Of a DNA stretch of 64,000 nucleotides, positions 57,638 to 64,000 are shown in pieces. The DNA comes from Amycolatopsis sulphurea (GTDB lineage Bacteria; Actinomycetota; Actinomycetes; Mycobacteriales; Pseudonocardiaceae): the NCBI RefSeq assembly GCF_002564045.1, contig NZ_PDJK01000002.1, positions 124,001 to 188,000 of the forward strand. The letters are read 5' to 3'. The position numbers were made by a program, and so were the translations under genes. The first letter of the stretch is position 1; every line of letters begins with the position of its first letter. The notes under the pieces were generated by a model. The model did no database searches. It saw only the letters and a program-made list of their open reading frames with translations, and was not told the DNA's origin.

Positions 57638-58813
57638 TCAGATCAGCAGCTCCCCCTCGCGCACGACCACGCGGCCACCGGCCACCACCCAAGCCCGGCG
57701 CAGCACGCGGACCAGCGCGTCGGGCACGTTCTCCGCATCGAGCAGCACGATGTCGGCACGGCAGCCGGGCGCGAGATCGTGTTTCGCGCGGTCCACGAAC
57801 GGGGCGGCCTGCATGGTGGCGAGCCGTACGGCGGTGGTCAGGTCCTCGTCGGTGCGCAGGCCGTGCAGCCGGGCGAAGCCGAGGGCGATGCGGAGCACAT
57901 CGCCGTCGCCGAAGGGGGGACCAGAGGTCGCGGATCCCGTCCGTGCCGAGGCCGAGCGGGACGCGCGCGCGGCGAGATCCGGCCACGGCAGCGGGGCCGA
58001 ACGGACCGGAGCGACCGTGGCGAGGGAGATTCCCGCCTCCTCGATCCGGTCGAGCAACTGCCGTTGCCGGGCCGGGAGTACCTCGCCGAGCGCGAAGCCG
58101 TGCGACACGGTCACCTTCCCCTGCAGTCCGATTCGGACGGTCCGGTCGGCGATCAGTTCGTAGTGGAACGCGCCGAGTTCACCGCTGTCGTGCAGGTGGA
58201 TGTCGAGCCCGGCGCCCCGCAGCTCGGCGAGGTCGAACAGCGCGTCGAGCTGGGCCACCGGGTCGCGGTCGATCCCGGCCGGATCGATCCCGCCGATCCG
58301 GCCGGGATCGACCGCACTGCCGCGTCGAGCAGGGGGAGCACGCCGGGCCTGCGGATCACCCCGTCTTGCGGGAAGGCGACGATCTCGACGTCGACGGCGC
58401 CGTCAAGACGGGTCCGCGGCCTCGATGCCACGCAGGCCGATCCCCAGGTCGACGTCGACGTGGCTGCGCGTCGCCGTGGTGCCGTGCCGGAGGAATTCCC
58501 GCAGCACCGCCTCGGCGACCGGCACGCTCGGGATGCCGAGCCGGTCCCGCTCGGCACGTTCGTGCGCGATGCGGCCTTCGGTCGTCGTGATCCCGCCGTA
58601 AGGCTCCCACGGATGACCCCACCAGCTCTTGTCCACGTGGGCGTGCGCGTTGACGAATCCCGGGAGGGCGAGCCGGCCGCCACCGTCGATCCGGTCGGTG
58701 ATTGCCGGGGCTGCCCCGGCCGGGCACACCCGGGTGATCCGGGCGCCGTCGAGCACCAGGTCGGAGAGTGGACCGCCCCAGGGACGCACGTCCGTGACGA
58801 GCAGCGAAGTCAT
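57638..58813 (-). pseudogene. Cytosine deaminase/amidohydrolase-family pseudogene
   Basis: Reads as an amidohydrolase of the cytosine-deaminase type (about 390 aa) broken by frameshifts. From ATG 58813: LALPGFVNAHAHVDKSWWG (metal HxH), RHGTTATRSHVDVDLGIGLR, then a stop at 58403. VDVEIVAFPQDGVIRRPG continues in a second frame, then AQLDALFDLAELRGAGLDIHLHDSGELGAF returns to the first; VPLGLGTDGIRDLWSP lies in a third frame near 57950, and FGDGDVLRIALGFARLHG to ADIVLLDAENVP is again in the first. So two out-of-frame segments, each with a compensating shift. No full-length product is possible unless the sequence has errors here. Confidence 0.8.
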
Positions 58814-58906
58814 GGAATTGGTATACCAAACGGGCGGCGGGTCCGGGTCGTGAATTTCCCTGGCCCGGCCGGGTACAACCGGGCCTGTTCCGGGTATTCA
58901 CCCCAG

Positions 58907-59269
58907 GTGAACCGCCCTGGACCGGTGCGCTGGCTGCGTTACGTCTACGGTGGCCGCCTTCCCGACGACTACCGCGAGTGGGTGCTGCACGACACGACCA
59001 CGGGAACCTGGCTGCTGCGAGCGGCTTTCCAGATCTTCGCGATCGCGCTGCCGTGGCTGGTCGCGGCGTTCTTCGTGCTCACCCTGCTGACCCCGCTGCC
59101 GGTCACGGTGGTGGTCGCGGCCCTGCTGATGTGCCTTGCGCTGAGCATGTTCCTCACCCTGACCAGCGCGGACGAGTTCGCCGAGGTCCGCCTCGCCAAG
59201 CACGGATTCCCTCCGGGCACCGGGAAGCTCGTGCGGAAACGCCGGGGCGGGCACTCGACCTGGCCGTGA
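58907..59269 (+). CDS. DUF5313 family membrane protein
   Basis: Small membrane protein of 120 aa. PVRWLRYVYGGRLPDDYREWVLHDTTTGTW is the DUF5313 start. Two helices follow (FQIFAIALPWLVAAFFVLTL and PLPVTVVVAALLMCLALSMF), and the C terminus ADEFAEVRLAKHGFPPGTG is typical. Function unknown. GTG 58907 chosen from the conserved start; the open frame is much longer upstream because it crosses the pseudogene. Confidence 0.82.
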   Translation: MNRPGPVRWLRYVYGGRLPDDYREWVLHDTTTGTWLLRAAFQIFAIALPWLVAAFFVLTLLTPLPVTVVVAALLMCLALSMFLTLTSADEFAEVRLAKHGFPPGTGKLVRKRRGGHSTWP

Positions 59270-59407
59270 CAACCGTTCACCTGCGACACCTTCGGGCGGC
59301 GATTGGTTCACACAACCCGCACCGGATATCGAGTACACTGCTGTACCGCTTACTTTCAGTGCGGAACTCGTGACGAACCGTAGGCTGGCCGGGCAGGAGG
59401 TCACCCC

Positions 59408-60202
59408 GTGAACGGAAACGCGGCCACGGATACCGAGGGCTACGCGGCCCGGACCGACGCGGAGCTGCTCGGCGCGGTGCGGGCGGGCGATCATCAGGCG
59501 TGCGGGGAGCTGTTCCGGCGGCACGTGACGATGCTGCGCGGGATCGCGGGCGGCTGGGTGCGCCAGCCCGCCGAGCGGGAGGATCTGGTCGCCGAGGCGT
59601 TCGCCCGGGTGCTGAGCACGGTCGCGGCCGGCGGCGGCCCGGAGGCGAACGCGTCCGCCTACCTCGTCGCGACCATGCGGAATCTGCTTGCCCGATGGGC
59701 CAAGAACGACCGCCGGGTGGACCTGTACGCGACGGTACCGGACATGGCCACCGCGGAGCAGGGCATCGAGGACGTCGTGGTCACGCGTTCGGTGGACCAC
59801 CTGATGTGGTCGGCCTACCAGACTTTGCCCGGCCGCTGGCGGACGGTCCTGTGGCGCACCACCGCGGAAGGCGACAGCCCGTCGGAAGTGGCGCCGCTGC
59901 TGGGCGTCTCGCCGAACGGGGTCACCGTGCTGGCCCGCCGCGCCCGCGAAGGCCTGCGGCAGGCGTACCTGCAGGTGCAGGTCCCGGAAGCGGAATTGCC
60001 GCAATGCCAGGAAATCCGCCGCCGGATGGGCGCCTGGCTGCGCGGCGGCCTGCCCGACCGGCGTGCCGCGACGCTCACCCGGCACGTGACCGGCTGCGCC
60101 CCCTGCCAGACGGTGGCGGGCAGACTGGCGGAGGTCAACCGGGACCTGCCGCCGGGGTGCGGGGCGCCGGAGCCAGTGCTGGTTTCGGTGGTCCGGCGGT
60201 AG
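59408..60202 (+). CDS. ECF sigma factor with C-terminal zinc-finger
   Basis: Sigma-70 ECF protein of 264 aa. Region 2 about 18-90 (LLGAVRAGDHQACGELFRRH ... REDLVAEAFARVLST), region 4 about 130-190 (LPGRWRTVLWRTTAEGDSPSEVAPLLGVSPNGVTVLARRA). Residues 215-240 carry LTRHVTGCAPCQTV, an H-x3-C-x2-C pattern of zinc-binding anti-sigma domains fused to the sigma factor, so activity may be controlled by redox or metal in cis. GTG 59408 has AGGAGG 8 nt upstream. No separate anti-sigma gene follows. Confidence 0.88.
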   Translation: MNGNAATDTEGYAARTDAELLGAVRAGDHQACGELFRRHVTMLRGIAGGWVRQPAEREDLVAEAFARVLSTVAAGGGPEANASAYLVATMRNLLARWAKNDRRVDLYATVPDMATAEQGIEDVVVTRSVDHLMWSAYQTLPGRWRTVLWRTTAEGDSPSEVAPLLGVSPNGVTVLARRAREGLRQAYLQVQVPEAELPQCQEIRRRMGAWLRGGLPDRRAATLTRHVTGCAPCQTVAGRLAEVNRDLPPGCGAPEPVLVSVVRR

Positions 60203-60229
60203 GGGTGGTTACAGCCGGGATTTGTCCCG

Positions 60230-60911
60230 CGTGGCCGGGGAACCGTTGTCGCGGAACGGGTTTGGGGTCGATTGCGCGCCTGCTGGAGTGCTGGGTAATC
60301 GCGACAGCCTGACGCATGGCGATAGCCGGACGAAGCCGCAGCCGAGCGCGACGGAGCCGATCTTGGGGAACAGTCCTTGCAGGGTAAGGACTGTTCACTG
60401 CGGAGAGGGTGACTACGGTCGACCGAAATTCGACTCGGCACACGCCGGCTGGGAGCGGAAACCATTGCCACGGAACAAGTCTGCCGCCGATCACACACCC
60501 AGAGCCCCAGCAAAGTTGGTCGAGGACCTGTGATCAGCAGAGAGAACCGTGGCTGCCCCGTCATCATCGACGACACCTGCCATCTTCGTCGATTGCGCCC
60601 GGCAGCAGGCGAAGCGGAGGCGTTTGAGACGCGCGACCACCTCGCACTGTGCGCCAGACCTGTCCCGGGTCCGTGAAGGGGCCCTTCACAGACTCAGAGT
60701 CCGTGAAGGGCCCCTTCACGGACCTCCACGGTCGGCGCAGGGCCCCTCACACCGACTTTGCCGACACCCTGATCACACACCTGCCGGAGTGCTGGATCAT
60801 CACAGACCCCACGCAGCAGCCGGAGAAACCGCGATCGAGCCCGGCAGAGCCAGACTCCCTGGAAACGCTTGCCAGGTAAGGGCATGCACACAACGGAGCG
60901 AGACATTTGTT
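60230..60911 (+). repeat. Diverged tandem duplication of about 185 bp, second copy split by a MITE
   Basis: Copy 1 is 60230-60415. Copy 2 is 60448-60499 plus 60782-60911. They match through GAACCGTTGTCGCGGAAC / GAAACCATTGCCACGGAAC, CCTGCTGGAGTGCTGG / CCTGCCGGAGTGCTGG and CTTGCAGGGTAAGG / CTTGCCAGGTAAGG. Most differences are G-A or C-T. Copy 1 has a hairpin AACAGTCCTT-7-AAGGACTGTT at 60369-60395 that copy 2 has lost. No reading frame is common to both. Confidence 0.75.
60500..60771 (+). mobile_element. MITE copy, longest, with 10-bp target duplication
   Basis: 272 bp. Left end CAGAGCCCCAGCAAAGTTGG, right end in inverse CAGGGTGTCGGCAAAGTCGG. Flanked by ATCACACACC at 60490-60499 and 60772-60781. 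Inside: GTGATCAGCAGAGAGAACC, one TCATCATCGACG unit, GCGCCAGACCTGTCCCG, hairpins at 60669-60693 and 60699-60723, then CGGTCGGCGCAGGGCCCCTC. This is the most complete of the copies in the window. Confidence 0.9.
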
Positions 60912-61044
60912 TCAGGGCAAGAGAATACGCTCCCGACAGACGCAATAGCCCTTACCGCACAGGAAAGTCCACCGCCTGCCCTCCCCGGACACACCACGGG
61001 CCCGGACCGGCGAAGCGGTCCGGGCCCGCAGGCCGGCACTGAGC

Positions 61045-62382
61045 TCAGTGCCCGAGGTGAAGACCATCCAGCGAGCTGTCCGCGGTGTGCGTCTCCAGGC
61101 CCTGGACCAGGTCCTGGGCGTGGGTCTGCACGTCGCCGAGCAGGGTGCCCGCGGTGTGCGTGTCGGCGAGGTCGCCGCCGAGCGAGTGCGACGTCACGGT
61201 CTCGGTGGTGTCGTGCGCGGCCGCCAGCACGTGCTCGGTCGCCTGCGACACGACCGGGGCCTGCGCGGTGGCGCCCTCGATCGTGTGGGTCAGCGAACCG
61301 GCGTCCGGCAGGGACGAGGCGGCGGGCAGCGCCGGGACGGCCGGGGCCGCGGGCAGCGCCGGAACCGCCGGGGCGGCGTCGGCCGCCGGGACCGCGTGGT
61401 CCAGCGTGCCGGTCAGGTCACCAGCCGAGGACAGGTCGCCCCTCGGGGCCATGTCGCTCGTGGCGTCGGTCAGCGAGCCGGCCAGGTTGCCCACCGGGAC
61501 GGTGCCGTCTGCCGCCGGGGCGACGCCCGCAGCGTGGGTCAGCGTGCCGGGCAGCTCACCCGTCGACTGGAGGACGGCGTCCGGCAGGTTGCCCACGGCA
61601 TTCGAAACGGTCTCGGACACCGCGCCGGGGAGGTCGCCGGTCTGCGGGAGGTCCGCACGGGCGGGGTCGTAGGTGTGCACGCCCACCGGGGTGGAGCCGA
61701 CCGCCGAGTTGACCGAGCCGAGCAGGCCGGAACCGGTCTCGCGGACGCCCTCGACCAGCGGGCCGGCCAGGCCGCCGACGAGCGGCAGCTGACCGGACTC
61801 GTGCACGGCGGCCTTCCACAGGGCGGCGTCGCCGAGGTGGTTGGTGACCGCGTCGACGGCCGAGCCCACGAGCTTGCCGTCGAAGAGGTGGTCGCCCACC
61901 GCGCTGACGGTGTTCTGCAGGTCGACCGCACCCGCGTCGAGCAGCGGGCCGACGATCGGGACACCGCTGGTCGCGGCCGCGACGCCGTCGACCAGGTGCG
62001 AGACCCCGTCGAGCACGCCGTGGGTGAGGGTGTTGAGGCCGGTCTCCTCCGCGAGGTGGCTGACCGCGCCGAACACGCCGCTCAGGTCGAGCGGGCCGGC
62101 GGCCGAGCCCGCCTCCTGCGCCAGCTCCTGCATCCGCGGGGCGGCCGCGTCGCCGACCTGGTCCAGCACGCCGGACACGTCACCGGCGGCGAACGGCGCC
62201 GAGCCGGCGGCGGGCGCCAGGTCGGTCACCAGCGGCATGATGTCCTGCACGTCCGCGGGGCTCACCCCGGCCAGACCGGCGCTGTCCAGCACGCCCTGCG
62301 GGTCGGCCTGGTAGGCAGCCGCCGACTGCGGGTCGTTCAGCAGGTTCAGTGCGAAATCGTGCAGCGTCTGCACCGGGCCCAT
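61045..62382 (-). CDS. IniB N-terminal domain-containing protein
   Basis: Protein of 445 aa. The first 50 residues (QTLHDFALNLLNDPQSAAAY ... LDSAGLAGVSPADVQDIMPL) are the IniB N-terminal domain, named after the isoniazid-induced iniBAC operon. The rest is Ala/Gly/Thr/Val-rich with heptad-like VSHLVDGV, VGDHLFDG, LVGGLAGPLVEGV repeats and a Pro-Ala stretch near residue 350 (AVPALPAAPAVPALPAA), suggesting a long helical surface or wall-associated protein. No signal peptide. No dynamin-like iniA/iniC is next to it. ATG 62382 has AGGAGAG 9 nt upstream. Confidence 0.85.
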   Translation of the reverse strand: MGPVQTLHDFALNLLNDPQSAAAYQADPQGVLDSAGLAGVSPADVQDIMPLVTDLAPAAGSAPFAAGDVSGVLDQVGDAAAPRMQELAQEAGSAAGPLDLSGVFGAVSHLAEETGLNTLTHGVLDGVSHLVDGVAAATSGVPIVGPLLDAGAVDLQNTVSAVGDHLFDGKLVGSAVDAVTNHLGDAALWKAAVHESGQLPLVGGLAGPLVEGVRETGSGLLGSVNSAVGSTPVGVHTYDPARADLPQTGDLPGAVSETVSNAVGNLPDAVLQSTGELPGTLTHAAGVAPAADGTVPVGNLAGSLTDATSDMAPRGDLSSAGDLTGTLDHAVPAADAAPAVPALPAAPAVPALPAASSLPDAGSLTHTIEGATAQAPVVSQATEHVLAAAHDTTETVTSHSLGGDLADTHTAGTLLGDVQTHAQDLVQGLETHTADSSLDGLHLGH

Positions 62383-62710
62383 AGTTGGTTCTCTCCTGTA
62401 CTGACCACTGGATCGGGGAGTCCGAGAAAACGGACGAGCCGACGATCGGGCCGGCTCGCGGTCGAAGATAGGCCCACGATCGGGGCCCGCCATCGGGGGG
62501 TGGCCCGGGCGGAGAGGCCCGAACACTAGGGGACTCGCCCCTCTCCCCGATTAGGGGGATTAGGGGATTTCCGGCGAACTTCCTGGTCACAGGATCGCGT
62601 CCGGCGGGCCATTTCCGGACCTGACCGGGCCAGCCGATCGGGGGATCCCGGCGCCCCCGCGAAGAGGGACGCCGGAAACCACCCGTTGGTGTGAACGGTG
62701 GGGAGCCGGT
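62383..62710. other. Intergenic region between IniB-like and IOR genes
   Basis: About 330 bases. It must hold the IniB-like promoter (leftward). An inverted repeat CCGGCG...CGCCGG with further CCC/GGG pairing at 62648-62675 lies 35 bp after the IOR stop and could terminate that gene. The segment 62525-62575 is rich in GGGG/CCCC runs. No gene seen. Confidence 0.5.
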
Positions 62711-64000
62711 TCAGGCGCTGCGCACCGCTTCGGCCGGTTCGGTGCCCCCGGCCAGCCCGGTCAGCAGCTCGGCCTGGCGCCCGCGGTAGGCGGCCACGTT
62801 CTCGACCTTGAGTTCCTCGTACCCCCGCACGAGATCCGGCAGCCCGGCCAGTTCGGCGAGCCGCTCCTCCTCGCCGGGGGCCAGTTCCAGCGCCCGCGTC
62901 ACGACTTCGCGGTACTCCCCGATCAGCTCGCGTTCGAGCCGCCGGAGCTTCGCCCGGCCGAACAGGTCGAACGGCGTGCCGCGCAGCGCCCGGCCGGAGC
63001 GCAGCACCCGCAGCACCGGGCGGAAGCTCCGGCTGCCGAGGCTGAGCTTGCGGTCCATCCCGAGCGCACGCAGCACCGGCGGGTGCAACTGGTAGGAGAA
63101 CGTCGACCCGACACCGAATTCCGCTTCGATCTCGGCGATCAGCGCCGGATCCAGCGACAGCCGGGCGACCTCGTACTCGTCCTTGTAGGCCATCAGCTTG
63201 TACAGGTTGCGCGCCACCGCCTCGGCGACCACCGCGCCGGCGCGGGTGCGCACCAGCTCGACGAATTCCGCGTACTCCCGCGCGTAGCGCTCGTTCTGGT
63301 AGGCGATCAGGTCGGGCACCCGCACGTCGAGCACCCGGCCCAGTTCGGTGTCCGGCCCCGAGTGCACGAGTGCCCGCACCCGGCGGACCGCGTCACCGGA
63401 GGGGCCGGGGGCGGCGGGCACCTCGGGTGCGAGGTCGGCGGCGAGCCGGTCGGGATCGGCGACCGCCTGGCGGCCGCGGCGGAAGGCCTGCACGTTCATC
63501 TCGACCGCGGTGCCGTTGAGCGTGATGGCCTGCTCCAGGCTTTCCGCGGACACCGGCAGCGCCCCGGTCTGGTAGGCCGCGCCCAGCTGCAGCAGGTTGG
63601 CCGGCTGGTCGTCCCCGAACAGCTGCCCGGCCAGCCCGCGCGCGTCGAGGTAGTGCCGGGAGACGGTCGCGTCGTCGAGGGCGGCGCGGATGCTCGACTG
63701 CTCCGGGAAGGACACCGCGGTGTCGACGACCATCCGGCCGGTCGGCACCTCCGAAGTGGACACCACCGCCACCGTGTGGTCCGCGTCGGCCACGCCGAGG
63801 TAGGCCGGATCGGCGCCGACCAGCGGATCACAGGCGAGGTAGAGGTCGCACTCCCCGGCGGCGAGCTTCGCCGCCTGCTCCACCTCGCCGTCGGTGATCT
63901 TCACGTCGGACACCACCGCGCCGCCCTTCTGGGCGAGCCCGGTCTGGTCGAGGGTGCGTACGCGTTTGCCGTCCAATACCGCCGCCACCGCAAGGATCTG
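62711..64000 (-). CDS. Indolepyruvate ferredoxin oxidoreductase, C-terminal part
   Basis: Open from the right edge; about 429 residues visible. LDQTGLAQKGGAVVSDVKIT is the pyruvate-ferredoxin oxidoreductase gamma domain signature (GLAQKGG), then DLYLACDPLVGADPAYLGVA, RGRQAVADPD and the C-terminal DUF6537 (YAREYAEFVELVRTRAGAVV; SYQLHPPVLRALGMDRKLSL; LFGRAKLRRLERELIGEYRE). Fused IorA-IorB proteins of this type are about 1150 aa and oxidise arylpyruvates from aromatic amino acids to aryl-acetyl-CoA. The thiamine-PP and Fe-S parts lie outside the window. No start is visible here. Confidence 0.9.
   Translation of the reverse strand, partial: QILAVAAVLDGKRVRTLDQTGLAQKGGAVVSDVKITDGEVEQAAKLAAGECDLYLACDPLVGADPAYLGVADADHTVAVVSTSEVPTGRMVVDTAVSFPEQSSIRAALDDATVSRHYLDARGLAGQLFGDDQPANLLQLGAAYQTGALPVSAESLEQAITLNGTAVEMNVQAFRRGRQAVADPDRLAADLAPEVPAAPGPSGDAVRRVRALVHSGPDTELGRVLDVRVPDLIAYQNERYAREYAEFVELVRTRAGAVVAEAVARNLYKLMAYKDEYEVARLSLDPALIAEIEAEFGVGSTFSYQLHPPVLRALGMDRKLSLGSRSFRPVLRVLRSGRALRGTPFDLFGRAKLRRLERELIGEYREVVTRALELAPGEEERLAELAGLPDLVRGYEELKVENVAAYRGRQAELLTGLAGGTEPAEAVRSA

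Larger units (their letters stand above)
60203..61044. other. Intergenic region after the ECF gene
   Basis: About 840 bases without a gene. Contents in order: diverged repeat copy 1, part of copy 2, a full MITE, the rest of copy 2, and a 130-bp stretch (60912-61044) near the IniB-like stop that includes a C-rich segment. Open frames of 60-120 codons in the MITE give the VKGPFTDSESVKGPFTD translation of the hairpins and are not genes. Confidence 0.7.

Noticed and set aside
60549..60879. Small open frames giving VKGPFTDSESVKGPFTD.
   Set aside because: This is the translation of the two MITE hairpins and recurs at several copies in different contexts; no ribosome sites.

Overview
The window looks like chromosomal DNA of a high-GC actinomycete of the Pseudonocardiaceae (Amycolatopsis-like). 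Reasons: very high third-position GC, many ATGA/GTGA stop-start overlaps, an Sdh1-type succinate dehydrogenase with a small Rv0250c-like protein, a recA-recX-DUF3046 cluster with an actinobacterial SOS box, an ACT-GNAT lysine acetyltransferase, mycothiol-dependent enzyme families, an IniB N-terminal domain protein, and a block that follows Mycobacterium tuberculosis Rv2172c-Rv2178c (metF-like, idsA-like, Rv2175c, pknL, aroG). Genus is an inference; no rRNA or tRNA is present.

Layout. 1-1010: end of a GluCD-type amino-acid ABC permease pair. 1069-3884: a lower-GC three-gene operon with a secreted guanyl-specific RNase (all four catalytic residues present), a glycine-rich companion and a MACPF/perforin-like protein; the last two share an N-terminal module. 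4468-8687: VOC protein and sdhCAB operon, with two CRP-like boxes upstream. 9499-23361: a class II lanthipeptide cluster: SARP activator, two-component system, P450, LanD-like flavoprotein, LanM, a 52-aa precursor, MacB/FtsX-type exporter and an S9 peptidase. 23525-26076: edd-eda (Entner-Doudoroff). 26160-26800: degenerate 16-bp repeat array. 26871-29199: recX, recA, DUF3046. 29235-30563: Hsp70-like pseudogene carrying a MITE. 30705-42327: mannosyltransferase, Lhr helicase, peptide deformylase, ACT-GNAT, O-methyltransferase, mycothiol/HEPN pair, YbaK, GNAT. 42330-43004: EamA remnant plus truncated MITE. 43050-45645: DUF885 and metF. 45755-49993: MerB-like gene and crtE-crtI-crtB for lycopene. 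50000-57353: Rv2175c-like regulator, PASTA kinase, a hypothetical gene, a repeat-expanded WS/DGAT acyltransferase, aroG. 57438-64000: MITE, amidohydrolase pseudogene, DUF5313, ECF sigma factor, MITE, IniB-like protein, end of an indolepyruvate ferredoxin oxidoreductase.

The most notable system is the lanthipeptide locus. The precursor ends in the mersacidin-type lipid-II-binding block CTLTAECNC preceded by an actagardine-like SSGFI segment, and the LanD-like enzyme predicts a C-terminal aminovinyl-cysteine. Its promoter carries three 11-bp-spaced TGTAC repeats ending 8 bp before a -10 box, which is the SARP operator architecture, and a SARP gene is in the cluster. A perfect hairpin between precursor and LanM probably sets stoichiometry. 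A Pro-Ser bond at the predicted core start and a nearby S9 peptidase suggest a leader-processing route.

A second theme is a non-autonomous element (MITE) found complete or partial at six places. Two complete copies have 19-bp terminal inverted repeats (CAGGG..., 2 mismatches in one copy) and 10-bp target duplications, and every copy carries strong hairpins. Three of the copies are inside or beside broken genes.
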